DNA of 64,000 nucleotides from Mayamaea pseudoterrestris (Eukaryota; Bacillariophyta; Bacillariophyceae; Sellaphorales; Sellaphoraceae). Both the position numbers and the translations under genes were made by a program. The notes beneath the pieces were generated by a model. It was given only the letters and a program-made list of their open reading frames with translations. It was not told the origin of the DNA and did not search any database. The stretch is taken from NCBI GenBank assembly GCA_027923505.1, contig BROI01000031.1:165001-229000 (forward strand), in the 5' to 3' direction. Numbering within the stretch: position 1 is the first letter of the stretch; each line of letters opens with the position of its first letter. Below are positions 21,364 to 32,295 of this stretch, in pieces.

Positions 21364-21616
21364 GTATGTAACAAGACGATAGACATGATGCACTGTAGAT
21401 CTTAAAGTTATGTAGCTTTGAAGTCGGCGGATACCCTCCTTCCGTCGCAGCAGCTTTCGCACAGCTCGCTCGCCCACGATCCAAAGTCAGTCGTCGCCAA
21501 TCTCCCACGGTCCACCGGCGTGGATGACGAAGTAAACAACAACACTCTCATTGCGCATACGACGTTCATATATTTTAATAGCATATATTGCGTATACAGC
21601 GTTGGGAATCCAGAAA

Positions 21617-22618
21617 ATGGTCAACCAGATATTTAATATGGAAGCAAGTTTGGAGGCACTCTTGCATTCAGTTTTCATTCGAATTAAACACGAATCATTC
21701 GCCTCCCACGCTGTGAAGATGGTCCTCTACTTTACAAACTTTCCCATCGCTGTCTATGGTTTATTCGCATTCGACCTATTTGCTTGGTTTCACCACAGCC
21801 GCTGCTTTCGTCGCATGAAACGCAATTTGCGCAATTACCTTCTACGCCGAAACGGTCTCATCGCAGAAAGCGAGCCGCACCAAAGCCCAATGTGCCACGA
21901 CGCAATCAACATTTTACAACAAGTTTACACCACTTGGCTTTGCTGCAACCGTGTGCTGCAGACAGGAGGCGTTTCTCATTCTATTCTGAGCTACTGTGAC
22001 TTACGGGATGGTGTTCTGCACCGTTTGAATGCACTTGATTATGACTGGGAGCTCGATGATCCTCCATTCCCTGAGAGCCGACTTCAGGAAATGGTATACT
22101 ATATGTCGCGCTACCTTGGCGACAAGGAACTTTACCAAAGAGCCCTTGGCATCTTGATCAAAGATGCGTTGACATTGAGCACAAGCAGTCGTTTATGTGC
22201 CTTCTTTGACGCGACCATTGATGTGATCATGACCGGGAGCCTGTTACACCGAGACAAAGATACGCGTGCCGCTGTTCTATTCTTCCTGTCGGTTAGTTCG
22301 CTGGTTCTGGATTTGGACGTGCACGTTGATACTGCCAATAGACATTCAACAATCAGCGTCTAGTTTACGACTGTCGTTGATCGGATACTTACACTTCGTG
22401 GTGACGATGTGCTCATCGATGATGCACCACCTTCACGCAATTTCACTTTAGTTGAAGTGTTAGGAGTGACGGATGTACAAGCCCGGGAAGACATTATGGA
22501 AATATATCTTCAGACATTCGTGATCCGTCTTATGCTTTCCAATTTGCAGGAGCGGCGAATGCGTAACGACGTCATTGATAGACTTTCCGCCATCACGTTC
22601 ACCTTAACACTTGAGTGA
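21617..22618 (+). CDS. Unknown membrane protein, copy 1 of a tandem pair
   Basis: Not recognised. Two exons, 21617-22291 and 22364-22618, with a 72-nt GT-AG intron whose acceptor TAG is the only stop interrupting the frame; total 309 residues. There is a hydrophobic segment near the N-terminus (VLYFTNFPIAVYGLFAF) and then a helical domain with LCCNRVLQ, FDATIDVIMTGSLL and AREDIMEIY. The next gene has the same segments in the same order (LCCHRTLQ, FDATIDTIVKGGLL, WREAIGYR), so the two are tandem duplicates, well diverged. The frame is open further upstream but without ATG, so 21617 is the first possible start. Confidence 0.62.
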
Positions 22619-22889
22619 GCATTATATAATGTTATAGTGTGGTCGGACAATACAGTGGTTTTTTACATTATTTTAGCTAACTGTAAACATGTTTACAAAT
22701 CAGTGCCCTATCGTTAATTATGCAAGTGTTTTCAATAACGCTTTGTAATTGAGAAACGGATCGCCGAAAAACGTCCACGACCGGCGAACGAAACAGTCGT
22801 CGAACCTTACTATGAACACCATTCTCTGGGGTCAAATGGCAATTCTTGCATTGTGTGTGTCATAGACGGTTTTCACCGACAAGCTGGAA

Positions 22890-23785
22890 ATGCTCTCTTT
22901 ATTTGGCGTGAGACGAATGACCTGGATGAAGTACACGACTGGGTGTGACCGATCCAGCGTGAGCTCATGCTCCTCTTTCAGCCATCCACTCGGCTCCTGG
23001 ACGATTGCAACTGCTTGCGTGCTCCTTGGCGCAGTCGCTGTGGATTACATTGGCAGCAGTGCCATTCATCGCAAGATTCATACCGTTTGCAGGCACGTTT
23101 TTCGTCGATTCACGACGGCGCCCCAGCGGGTCCAAATGCGGGATCACCTTCGATTGACCTTACTTTGCTGCCACCGCACTTTGCAGGTGGACGATGTGTC
23201 TCGCGTGATTGCCAGCTTCCACAAGGATTTGCTGCGAAACAATGTGCTGCAGCGATTGGAGACACTGCGTCATGACCTACTTGACGAAGCGGATGACGAT
23301 GAACATTCATCGTCGCTGCACTATTGCACAAGCGAGCTCGTGCACTACATGACTTTCTACGCGCGCGACGAACAAGTCTATATAGTTTGCCTGGCCATGC
23401 TAGTTTCCGTTGCGAAAAAAACTGCCGGGAGTCATCTTACAGAACTCTTTGACGCAACGATTGACACCATTGTCAAGGGTGGCTTGCTGCAACCAACCAT
23501 GGTTAATCGCAGACTCTTTGGGCAGTTTCTGTTTTATATATTGGAGAAGGAGGCTTGCACGCCGACGCACGTGTTGGATCGCTACGATCCTGCCATTGGA
23601 CTTTACAGGCGGATTGGCGCGAGGCAATTGGCTATCGCATCATGGCGCTTGGCGGAGCAAAACTCTTGTTTGGACAAATGAAACGTCTTCTCATGAAAAA
23701 ACAATGCGTTGATGCTCGCACGACAGTCTTTCGTGCGCGAGCGAAGATCATGGCGGAACTTGATTTGCGCGAGGAGTATGATTGA
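22890..23785 (+). CDS. Unknown membrane protein, copy 2 of a tandem pair
   Basis: Paralogue of the preceding gene: one predicted transmembrane segment (TACVLLGAVAVDYIG), then LCCHRTLQ, ELVHYMTFYARDEQVY and FDATIDTIVKGGLL align with copy 1. The similarity continues past the first frame's end into another frame (DWREAIGYR to LREEYD, stop at 23785), the change of frame falling near 23570-23608. A CAG acceptor at 23606-23608 fits an intron, but the donor that keeps most of the conserved sequence gives only about 38 nt, unusually short. Either an atypical intron or a frameshift; copy 1 places its intron slightly upstream. The function is unknown. Confidence 0.5.
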
Positions 23786-24213
23786 CAGCACTCGGCTACT
23801 CTCTCCCGCGTTTGGACCAAGAATCGACATTTTACTGATGGGGATACAGCAAGGTGTTGCGAACATTAGTATCTAACTCATAGGTCAACCACTAGCGGTC
23901 AGCTTGCTATCGAAGGTATGTATGATTGATATAATATAGCGGCAATGCTCGATGGCGTGCCGCGTTGCCGCCTTGCCAAACAAACACGACTGCCAAGTTT
24001 GACAAGCCATGCTTGCGCGCGCGCCGAGCGTGACAACATGGCGCGGTCGGAAACGACACGACGACGTCGGCCAATGCGATGCATGCACCTTGCGCATTTG
24101 AATCCACTGCTGTCAAGCGACAAAAAGTCTCCAAGCACAAGTGAGTGAGGCGAGTGCAGCTAATCATCAATCAATCAAGCTTTCTCTATATAACATTATT
24201 ATAATAAACAGGC
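23786..24213. other. Intergenic, no feature seen
   Basis: 428 nt before the LRR gene. Several short overlapping frames occur on both strands but none has family resemblance. The last 40 nt are AT-rich (TATATAACATTATTATAATAAA), fitting a promoter or leader. Confidence 0.35.
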
Positions 24214-26826
24214 ATGAAACGAGGACGAAGCAGAAGCCGCAGCAAGGCTCGTCGTCGGGCCGCCGATGTGCAACAGCTTTTCGACAGCCATGTTCAAACT
24301 AAGAGCAGCAGCGGCAGCATGTACGATCCTCCAACGACTACTACTGCTGCTTTTCATGCTTCATTGGAGACTACTCCTGCTGTCGCTGCGACTCCAGTGA
24401 CTCCAGATCAGCAGCAGCAGCAGCAGGATTCAAGCCGCTCCATGAGCCTCTACACGTCGACTCCTTCGTCAAGGTCGGTCGACGAAAACGAGCAGCAATA
24501 TATAGACTTGGGAGTCTCGTCGTCCAACGATAATAGCAGCAATAGCAGCAATAGCAGCAACGACGACAATGACTCTAGTACCGACGCATCAAACGAGGCT
24601 CGCTACTTGGCACTGCTGCAGGCGGCGGAGCGTCCGCACGGTCCCCACTATCCAGCCTACTTGGCGCGGCAGCAACGAGACGCGGAATGTACGCTGAACG
24701 TTTCGCGCGACTATTCCTTGCCGAGTGCGGCTCCCTTTGACGAGTTGGAGCATTTGCAGTTGCGGAGTAGTAATAATGATAACCATGGCCGCTGCAGTGA
24801 GCAGCAGCAAACGCAGCAATCGCGCAAGGTGCGTTCACTCAGTCGCGCCTTTTTTGACAATGACGAACCAAATTATGTCAATAACGACAATTACAACAAT
24901 AACAATTATAGCGATGACGACGAAGAACCCTTTGACATGCTGGCGCAGGAGCAACTGTCGCTCGACCTGCATCGCCGCTTGGAGCGCAACTCGTCCGGCT
25001 CGAACCAGTCATCGCCACACAGTCACAACAATTCTCATGACAGCAGCCATAAAGAGGACGAAACAGAAACTTTACCGCAAACTCCTCTCGTGGACTTGAA
25101 CGAAACGACAGCGTCAAACGCCATTCTAAACCTATCGCCCATTCTGCGAACGCAGCAGCAGCAAGTGGTTGACTTGACGCACATGCTGGCGCTTCCGTCG
25201 CTACATCGAGTCCATGCAGGTCGCGAGAGTCTCAGTGATCATGACGACCATCAGCAATATGACAATCAGCGAAACCATTCGCCCGCTCGCTCCAATACAT
25301 CGTCGCTTTCCAATGATGCCACGTTTCATTGGCATGCTGCGGCTGAAGCAGAACTTGATGTTAAAGACATGAATGCACCGCCAGCCATTTTTACCAAGCG
25401 CTCGTCGAAAAGCAACAACACGTTTGCGACAGCCAATACGCCTAGTACGCAAGCGGATGGACCATCATTGTACGATGGATCGCCGCGATGTATCAATGAC
25501 AATGACGTGGAAGCCAATATAAACAGCGGAAGCAAGCAGCATGCACCGCCAAATGACGCATCTTGCTGCTGCAACGCAAGCCACTCGCGCGGCGTGTGGA
25601 TCATGTTTGGCATTGGCGTTTTGTTGCTGCTGACGGCCATTGCCATGGCGATTGGTTTCGTCGTGGTGGATGGACGCGACAACAACTTGCGACAAAATGA
25701 TGCAGCAGCCATGACGAGTAGCAGCAGCATGAATCATGAGGAGCTGGAAGGCGCTTCCATTGACATGCCTACCGCTAGTCCGAGTTATCTCAATCCCACT
25801 GCCTTGATGACATCCTTTCCGGCGGCTGCGCCAAGTGTTGCGGCGGCTGAGGAATTGCCTCCGGCGCCGCACGACCATGCGTTTCATTCGTCACCGCCTC
25901 TGTTAAAACCGCACCAACCAGCATCACCAGAGGCCAAGCCATTGATTATTATTGAGCCGCCGCCGGAGAACGCATCGCAGTCGCCATTTGCAATGATGCA
26001 GCGGTATGCGAGCGCGCTCCGTCCGTATACGTTTGACAATGGCACGTTGATGCAACAGCCTGGATCTGCGCAGCACCAAGCCCTCCAGTGGCTTGCATCC
26101 AATCCAGAAAATGATACTAGTTTTAACGTGGAAGCTCTGGTGCAAAAGTATGCCATGGCAACCATTTACTTTGGTACAAACAGAAACGAGTCCTGGACGA
26201 ATACGCGGGGCTGGCTGTCGAACGAGAGTGAGTGCACTTGGTGGGCACGCACGATGAACCATACCAATGACGACGACGACATACTGTCAAGTTCCGTTGT
26301 AAACTCGTGCAACAGCGACGGCCGAATTACAAAACTAAGCTTGTCGGGTAACAGTTTGCAAGGTTCACTGCCGCCAGAGATTGGCATGCTTACGTCACTC
26401 GAGCTATTGGACTTGTCGTTCAATGAGCTTGCTGGGACGCTGCCTTTACAGATCGGATACTTGACGAATCTTGAGTATGTCTTGCTGCACTCCAACAAAT
26501 TTATTGGTGATATTCCAGATTCGTGGGCCAATTTGACAAAGATGCAGTTGCTGCGAGTGGATGATAACGACTTGAGCGGCTTGCTGATTCGGCCAGCTGT
26601 TTGTAGTTCCATGTTTGGCGACAAGCCAAATTTGTATGCCGACTGCGGTGGGTCCAATCCGGAGGTGACTTGCCCCGATGGCGCTTGTTGCACGTATTGC
26701 TGCACTGATACAGATGCGCCGCAAGATGGGACCGGGCAGTCAACGACCACTGGCGAAGGGCTATTTGCGCGAGGGACATGCCAGTGCGCCTTTCGCAACA
26801 CTTCCTCGGAGAAGAACTACTGTTAG
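24214..26826 (+). CDS. Diatom-type LRR membrane protein
   Basis: Single exon, 870 residues. The N-terminal 460 residues are cytosolic-looking low complexity (an Arg/Ser start, then Ser, Asn, Gln and Asp runs). One transmembrane helix follows (WIMFGIGVLLLLTAIAMAI, about residue 466-490), then a Pro-rich stalk, then an extracellular domain: QALQWL, a segment with WTNTRGWLSNESECTWW like the LRRNT cap of plant LRR proteins, about four leucine-rich repeats (LSLSGNSLQGSLPPEIG and following), and a Cys-rich end (CPDGACCTYCC). Type II orientation with ALQWL before the LRR cap is the common layout of the large diatom LRR families, thought to be surface recognition or adhesion proteins. No kinase domain is present, and the ligand is unknown. 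Confidence 0.85.
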   Translation: MKRGRSRSRSKARRRAADVQQLFDSHVQTKSSSGSMYDPPTTTTAAFHASLETTPAVAATPVTPDQQQQQQDSSRSMSLYTSTPSSRSVDENEQQYIDLGVSSSNDNSSNSSNSSNDDNDSSTDASNEARYLALLQAAERPHGPHYPAYLARQQRDAECTLNVSRDYSLPSAAPFDELEHLQLRSSNNDNHGRCSEQQQTQQSRKVRSLSRAFFDNDEPNYVNNDNYNNNNYSDDDEEPFDMLAQEQLSLDLHRRLERNSSGSNQSSPHSHNNSHDSSHKEDETETLPQTPLVDLNETTASNAILNLSPILRTQQQQVVDLTHMLALPSLHRVHAGRESLSDHDDHQQYDNQRNHSPARSNTSSLSNDATFHWHAAAEAELDVKDMNAPPAIFTKRSSKSNNTFATANTPSTQADGPSLYDGSPRCINDNDVEANINSGSKQHAPPNDASCCCNASHSRGVWIMFGIGVLLLLTAIAMAIGFVVVDGRDNNLRQNDAAAMTSSSSMNHEELEGASIDMPTASPSYLNPTALMTSFPAAAPSVAAAEELPPAPHDHAFHSSPPLLKPHQPASPEAKPLIIIEPPPENASQSPFAMMQRYASALRPYTFDNGTLMQQPGSAQHQALQWLASNPENDTSFNVEALVQKYAMATIYFGTNRNESWTNTRGWLSNESECTWWARTMNHTNDDDDILSSSVVNSCNSDGRITKLSLSGNSLQGSLPPEIGMLTSLELLDLSFNELAGTLPLQIGYLTNLEYVLLHSNKFIGDIPDSWANLTKMQLLRVDDNDLSGLLIRPAVCSSMFGDKPNLYADCGGSNPEVTCPDGACCTYCCTDTDAPQDGTGQSTTTGEGLFARGTCQCAFRNTSSEKNYC

Positions 26827-27026
26827 GCAAGCTTAGAGCGGTATACTTGAAGCACTAGCAAGCAAAGAAGTCCCCAATTTCTATACGAACGTCTAGCATA
26901 TACAATTAAGACTACAAATTTGCATACATCATTGTTTTGTACATAGCATCTTACGCGTCACCGACATCATTCTTTAGGAACACGGAACAATCTCCTGCCA
27001 GTGCACCACCACCTGGACTGGAGCGC

Positions 27027-28531
27027 TCATTGGATGGCTTTGACGCGTACTGAATCGTCACATGGATCCATCTCCCACTTCTTTACTATGGCTTCAAAGT
27101 GCTTGCGGTTGCTGACAAACGCCTGTGGACTTGATAAAAAGTATTTTCGAATCCAGGTGCTAGCTCGCTTGCCAATCTCCAGCAGCTCCGCCCGCAACGG
27201 AGTGTATCGAACCTCGCAGATATCCATCTTGCGCTTCTTCTTGACAGTGTGCGTCTTTTTAGCCACTTCGGAGTCGTCGGGAAGTGGTGTCTTGAGGCCC
27301 ATGAAAGCCTGCAAGTCTGCTTTGAATAACGACAAGTTTGCTGGGTCTTTGTCATACAGCTGCTCCATGTCATATAAAAAGACGGGAGTCTTGATGATAC
27401 GCATGCCGTAGTACTTTTCAGGGAGCTGTACTAGGTTCTGTTCATCGGGGTCACTCAGATTAGTCTTTCCAAACATGGCCAAGTGTGCATGAAAGTTGGC
27501 ATGCTCCAGGCATACGCCCTGCATGTCTTTGGAGCATGCTCGTCCCACCATGCTTGCCGCATCTGGCAAGTCACCGTAGCCAGCCTTGTTGTGGCGCCAT
27601 CGGAAGTTGTAGTACGACTCGAACCATCTCACTACGAGTAAGGCAAACAAATGAAAAAACCGAGGTGAGATGCCAGCGAATCCAGGTCGTTCGAACCCAT
27701 CGCATCATTTTGAATGTAATTACCTGGATGTCTCACTCCAACAATGACTTTGGCATTCGAAAAATAGTCTCGAAAGTAGCGTAAACTTGTCCTGGACAGT
27801 CGCCCTGGACATTTGAATCCACGCTGGTACGTCACGTTGGCCGCATTGGGAGGCAGCTCCGTGTGCAGCTTTCTCACCAAGTCGGCCGGTCTAAGTTCCA
27901 CAAGGTCACACACCTCATCGTTCCATATTTGCATTTCTGGATGTGTATGGAACCATTTTGCAAGGTATGAGGTTGCCGTCTTGGCATGTCCAAGTATGGC
28001 AAAGTCAAGCATTTGCCGAACGTCGCCAATAATGAGGTGCTCATCCGATGCGAATGGCGTCGGCTTGCGAGGGAATTTGTCGCTAGTAGCATTGACTGGT
28101 AAGACCAAGGATTCTAGCGGTGGAAACTCGTAGTCTCGGGTGTATGCTAGCGCATCTGCCGCCGCTGAATCTTTTGGTACAGCTCTTGTACTGCGCGACA
28201 ATGCATCAGAAGGTATCGAATGGCTACTACCAGGATTTCGCAAAGAAAAAGGTCTTTCAACTCCTGTTTTCCGTTTCTGCTTCTTGTCTTTGGACATTAC
28301 TCTGTCATCGGCAACATGAATATTAATTTTTGGATTTGTAAAGGTATCCGACGTTTTGGATGTAGTGGCAATTTCTCGCTGAATCCGTGTCGTTTGTTCA
28401 AGTCGAAAGGCTGACTGACAAAGCAAGCAAAAGCTCATGAGCGCCACCGTCAAGAGCCCATAGAATCTTTGCTGTTGCTGCAGCAAGTGTTGCGGTTGCA
28501 CCGTTGGTGACGCTGATTGCTGTGGCTTCAT
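27027..28531 (-). CDS. Golgi-type sulfotransferase-like protein
   Basis: Two exons on the minus strand, 27724-28531 and 27027-27631, with a 92-nt GT-AG intron; 470 residues. An N-terminal signal anchor (residues about 23-42) suggests a type II Golgi protein. The catalytic fold shows the 5'-phosphosulfate loop LGHAKTATSYLAKWF and the 3'-phosphate motif VGVRHPVRWFESYYNFR; the intron falls exactly between P and V of that motif and splicing restores it, which supports the model. Such enzymes move sulfate from PAPS to carbohydrates, as in the sulfated polysaccharides of algae. The acceptor is unknown. The C-terminal part is basic (KKTHTVKKKRK) and poorly conserved. Confidence 0.78.
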
Positions 28532-29012
28532 TCTATGGCGTTGAAGGGAAACTTAAAGGAACGATTGAATGTTTCGCTCGACAGCTCGCTGTGCGCAGTG
28601 GATTCTTGACTCAAATGTTATGCTGCAACACTCGAACGCATTCAGATTGAATTGGAAGTCGACATGTGTTTCATTCGTCTGCGCGAATCTGTCGCAATGT
28701 TCCGCCATAGCTCGTTGCGGTGTCCTTGTCGAGCTACGGTAGGGAAGCTTCATGCATCGCTTCGCTGTCACGCTTTCGTCGAAGAAGATTCGCGCAAAGT
28801 ACAGCCGCCTATTTCAACCTCGTTCAAATTTTTGTGTGACCGCCGCGCGCGCCGAGCTCATTTTCTCACGAATTAGCCGTTCATCAATCGTGTCTAACCA
28901 CTGAGTGTCACACTCTTTAGATCGCTGTCGACCGCAAAATCGAGTGCAAGTCATGCGACCCAAAGTCACTCATCTAAGCTTTCCTTCATGTGAACATACA
29001 TGCGAAAGATCC
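28532..29012. other. Divergent intergenic region
   Basis: 481 nt between the sulfotransferase-like gene (minus) and the oxygenase gene (plus). The oxygenase frame is open back to an ATG at 28905. No motif or RNA gene was recognised. Confidence 0.4.
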
Positions 29013-30581
29013 ATGGCAAGATCGTTGTCGAGATCGCAGCAGCTTGTTATTCTGCTTCCGTTTGCGTGTTTTGGTTTTGTGCTCCATAATGATCTCAATT
29101 ACGCGACACTTGATCAGCGACGCCATTCTCGAGTTATTTCCTGCAGCAAACAGCTGCAGCTGTATAGTCAACGCGAAGATGATCTCAGAATGGTGGACGA
29201 GCTTATAGCAAAACATTGTATTGAAGTCGGGAAAGGAGTCGCTGACAGGAATGCCGACTACCTTCGCCGCGTTGATTCCCTTCACGCGTCTGATGTTTCT
29301 ACTGCCAGACAATCAATCCTCGCAATGGAAACGTTACAAACCGTCCCCTCATTAACAGCTACCAACAATTACTGTTTTGAATGGATGGATGATTCATCTA
29401 TTGCAATTCAATCGCTTGAGCCTGTACTGTCGAACGCTGCCATTCACAAGATTCGCACGGCCGCCAACACCTTGTTCCAGCTGTCGCAGTCGACCACGTC
29501 GCGGTTCACGTACCAGTTCAATACCAATGCCGAAGCCCACGTTGCGGACTTGCTGGATGCATTAGCCATTGCAGCAATCAATGACGCGCTTGCAACGAAA
29601 ATATATCCAATGGTTCGAGCAGCATTCATGAGCGAATCACCAAGGAACGATACGTCGAATGAATCGAACACTGACAACCCACTCTTCGTTTACGATGCGC
29701 TCTTTATTCGTTACAATGCAACTAGTGGCGCCACGGCTGGTCAACCGTTTCATCGTGACTTGGGACTAGTGTCGGTGAACATCATGCTGAACGAAGAGTT
29801 TGACGGCGGCGGCACTTACTTTGAGAATCAAATGCAGGAAACACCACTACAACCAAGTGGAGGCGTTGGCCATTGCATTGCCCACTACTCCAACGAGCGC
29901 CATGCTGGTGCATCCACAGTCGCGGGTATCCGCGACATTTTAGTCCTGTTTCTTTCGACGGTCAAGCCCGAGCCCGTGATTCGCAACGCCCGCTTGAAGC
30001 AGTGTCGGAGCTACTGCGAAACAACAAATAAACGCGCAGCGCTGTGGTGCCGCATTGTTCACCAGCGACTCGCCATTAGCATGTCGCCAAGCGATGGAGA
30101 AGCCTATCAGTATCTTGGCACGGCGCTCATGGAGCTGGCGAGACTTGATTGTTCTGGCTCAAGTCCAAATGACAAAGAGAGTCGTAGAATCGCTGACGGC
30201 CAAAATTATCTTCATGCCGCCATCGTGTGCTTGCAGATTGCTCGAACGCTGACGCCGAATGATGCGCGCGTGTACAATAATCTTGGCCTCGCCACAGGGC
30301 GGGCGCTAGCAGGTGAAGCATCTGCAACGCAACATGCAGTTGCCAATGTCGACGAGATTTACGAAAAATGCCTGCAATTGCTACTGCAACAATCAGAATG
30401 CGGCTGCAACGTTCAACATGACTTGTTTTCTCTTTCTCTCAACTACGGATTGCACTTGGCCAACCAGGATCGTTTCAGCGAAGCTGCCAAAGTGTTACGG
30501 CACGCTGCTTATACTTCAATCGATAGCCGCACCCGGGATGACGCCAATCGACTGCTTCAGTTCTGTTTGCGGCAGTGTTGA
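29013..30581 (+). CDS. 2-oxoglutarate/Fe(II) oxygenase (prolyl hydroxylase-like) with helical repeats
   Basis: Single exon, 522 residues from the ATG at 29013, chosen because it opens a signal-like hydrophobic segment (QQLVILLPFACFGFVL); an ATG at 28905 would add 36 residues. The oxygenase fold is in the middle: the HxD motif FHRDLGL (His247, Asp249), the strand FDGGGTYF, the distal iron ligand in ERHAGAS (His297) and the 2-oxoglutarate-binding Arg in GIRDILVLF (Arg307). These are the prolyl 4-hydroxylase-type residues, all present. After it (about 360-520) come TPR-like pairs of helices (AYQYLGTALMELA, VYNNLGLATG, EAAKVLRHAA). The substrate is unknown; the layout suggests a secretory-pathway hydroxylase with a protein-binding tail. 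Confidence 0.8.
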   Translation: MARSLSRSQQLVILLPFACFGFVLHNDLNYATLDQRRHSRVISCSKQLQLYSQREDDLRMVDELIAKHCIEVGKGVADRNADYLRRVDSLHASDVSTARQSILAMETLQTVPSLTATNNYCFEWMDDSSIAIQSLEPVLSNAAIHKIRTAANTLFQLSQSTTSRFTYQFNTNAEAHVADLLDALAIAAINDALATKIYPMVRAAFMSESPRNDTSNESNTDNPLFVYDALFIRYNATSGATAGQPFHRDLGLVSVNIMLNEEFDGGGTYFENQMQETPLQPSGGVGHCIAHYSNERHAGASTVAGIRDILVLFLSTVKPEPVIRNARLKQCRSYCETTNKRAALWCRIVHQRLAISMSPSDGEAYQYLGTALMELARLDCSGSSPNDKESRRIADGQNYLHAAIVCLQIARTLTPNDARVYNNLGLATGRALAGEASATQHAVANVDEIYEKCLQLLLQQSECGCNVQHDLFSLSLNYGLHLANQDRFSEAAKVLRHAAYTSIDSRTRDDANRLLQFCLRQC

Positions 30582-30637
30582 ATGGCAACTGACTCGGCTA
30601 TGCAGCAGTGTTGAATGGCAACTGACTTGGCTGATGT
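30572..30637. repeat. 33-bp tandem duplication across a stop codon
   Basis: The stretch starting GCAGTGTTGAATGGCAACTG at 30572 recurs at 30605, a period of 33 bp with few differences. It begins in the last codons of the oxygenase gene and includes its TGA stop. Confidence 0.75.
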
Positions 30638-31099
30638 GAGACCATAATCGTTTCGCGGACGAATCGATGATATCCGCGGCGTTCTTTAGACTGTCAAAAT
30701 CAATGCCCCTTTGAAAGATATTAACAACACGCCCCAGACGTTTTTTGTTAGAAAGCAGGATTCCGACGGCAGGAGCATTGTTGTGGATCACCTACCACGA
30801 CGAAATCACCTTTCAGCGTCCGAATCATCCATGAGTAGGATGAACGTCCGTTTCTCCCAGGAATCTTTGAGAGAGAAAGCGGACAACCAAATATTTGCAT
30901 ATACATTACCACTAGAACACGGATAGGCTTGAGAGCTGTGCAGAATCTAATACTGGTACGGTAGGCAGCTACTATTTGCAAATCTTTCCCGCTCTCAACC
31001 AGTCGAGTACCGAAGCGATGAGATCGAAAAGTGCTGCGACACTCGCGTCCAACGTGTTCCATCGTCCACTTTCACCATGGCGCAGTTTCGTGTTGCACC
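30582..31099. other. Intergenic
   Basis: 518 nt between plus-strand genes; apart from the second copy of the 33-bp repeat nothing is recognised. The hydrolase frame is open back to an ATG at 31031. Confidence 0.4.
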
Positions 31100-32164
31100 A
31101 TGACGAAGACAAGAATACTACTACATTTCCTCTTTCTGACACTTTCACAATCAGTCACTTTGACTCATGGGTTCTCCATTGCAGGACTCGTTTCGTCTTG
31201 GACAGCAGCAACCGCAACAACGAGAGACTCAAATACCATTACACCTCCATCCAACGTTCGTCTCCTCATTCTTCCCGGATTCGGCAACGACTCCAACGAC
31301 TATTATCTTCCAGAACAATTGAACGGATCACTAATACATAGTTTGAAGAAGCGTGGCTGGACCGACGAGCAACTATGCGTCCTGCCGGTCCAACGAGTCG
31401 ACTGGTTGCAAGTCTTTTACAAGGGCATCTTGGATGTTAAATTTTGGCGAGGAACCATGCCTCCGACGCGACCGTCTTTTGCTTGGTACTTGGAGCGCAT
31501 TGCGCAACAAATTGAAGACTTGTGTTATAATGATAACGTCAAGGTCGTCTTACTATGCCATTCTGCTGGAGGCTGGCTTGCAAGAGCAGCCTTGGGCTTT
31601 GGCAATCCATGCTCGAACAACGAATCGGCCGAGCTGCAACGACAGCAGTCAACCACCTTTACCATCAACCTCGAAAACGTCTTGGGCATGGTCACGCTGG
31701 GCAGTCCGCATCTAGCGCCGCCGGAACACGTCATGGACATGACGAGGGGCGCCCTTGCCACGACGGACGCCAACTTTCCCGGTGCCTATCATTCCGACTT
31801 GTTCTACCTGTCCGTCATTGGCGCCGCCGTCCAAGGCGTCCAGAGGGAGCGACGTCTATTGTTGTCAACGAAGTCGACCGTTTCCAACTTTGCCTACGAC
31901 TCGTACTTCGCCGTGTGCGGCAACGGCGCCACCATGGGCGACGGCGTGGTGCCAGTGTGTGCGGCGCATTTGAATGGCGCCGCCAAGCGACTCACGCTAC
32001 CAAGCGTGTACCACAGCATCAATGCACCAAATCAGTGGTATGGGAGTGATGCGATTATTGACTTTTGGCATGCGGACATGCTTCAAGAGATTGGCAAGAA
32101 AATGAGAACGAAAAACAGTGTAGCGCAACCAGAAAATGCGCTACAACAATTGTTTAACAGGTGA
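31100..32164 (+). CDS. Alpha/beta hydrolase (lipase-like), probably plastid-targeted
   Basis: Single exon, 354 residues from the ATG at 31100, which opens a signal peptide (ILLHFLFLTLSQSVTL) followed by THGFSIAG; Phe right after the predicted cleavage site is the diatom plastid-import hallmark, here in a variant form. Fold motifs: the strand VRLLILPGFGNDSNDYY, the nucleophile elbow LLCHSAGGWLAR (Ser155), the strand VTLGSPHLAPP, the acid in MGDGVVP (Asp281) and the base in VYHSINAPNQWYG (His305), a full catalytic triad. It resembles the plastid lipase-like hydrolases of plants and cyanobacteria with PGFG, so a galactolipid or other acyl ester substrate is likely but not shown. Confidence 0.8.
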   Translation: MTKTRILLHFLFLTLSQSVTLTHGFSIAGLVSSWTAATATTRDSNTITPPSNVRLLILPGFGNDSNDYYLPEQLNGSLIHSLKKRGWTDEQLCVLPVQRVDWLQVFYKGILDVKFWRGTMPPTRPSFAWYLERIAQQIEDLCYNDNVKVVLLCHSAGGWLARAALGFGNPCSNNESAELQRQQSTTFTINLENVLGMVTLGSPHLAPPEHVMDMTRGALATTDANFPGAYHSDLFYLSVIGAAVQGVQRERRLLLSTKSTVSNFAYDSYFAVCGNGATMGDGVVPVCAAHLNGAAKRLTLPSVYHSINAPNQWYGSDAIIDFWHADMLQEIGKKMRTKNSVAQPENALQQLFNR

Positions 32165-32295
32165 TTGGAAGAATTCTATATGTTATCATTAGTGTAAACG
32201 CATCTGTGCTTGTTGTGGTTTGTCATTATAGGCGTTCGTGGTTGACTGTCATTCGTCGGTTGCCAGAGCAAGTAGCTGTTCGTAAATGATTGCTC

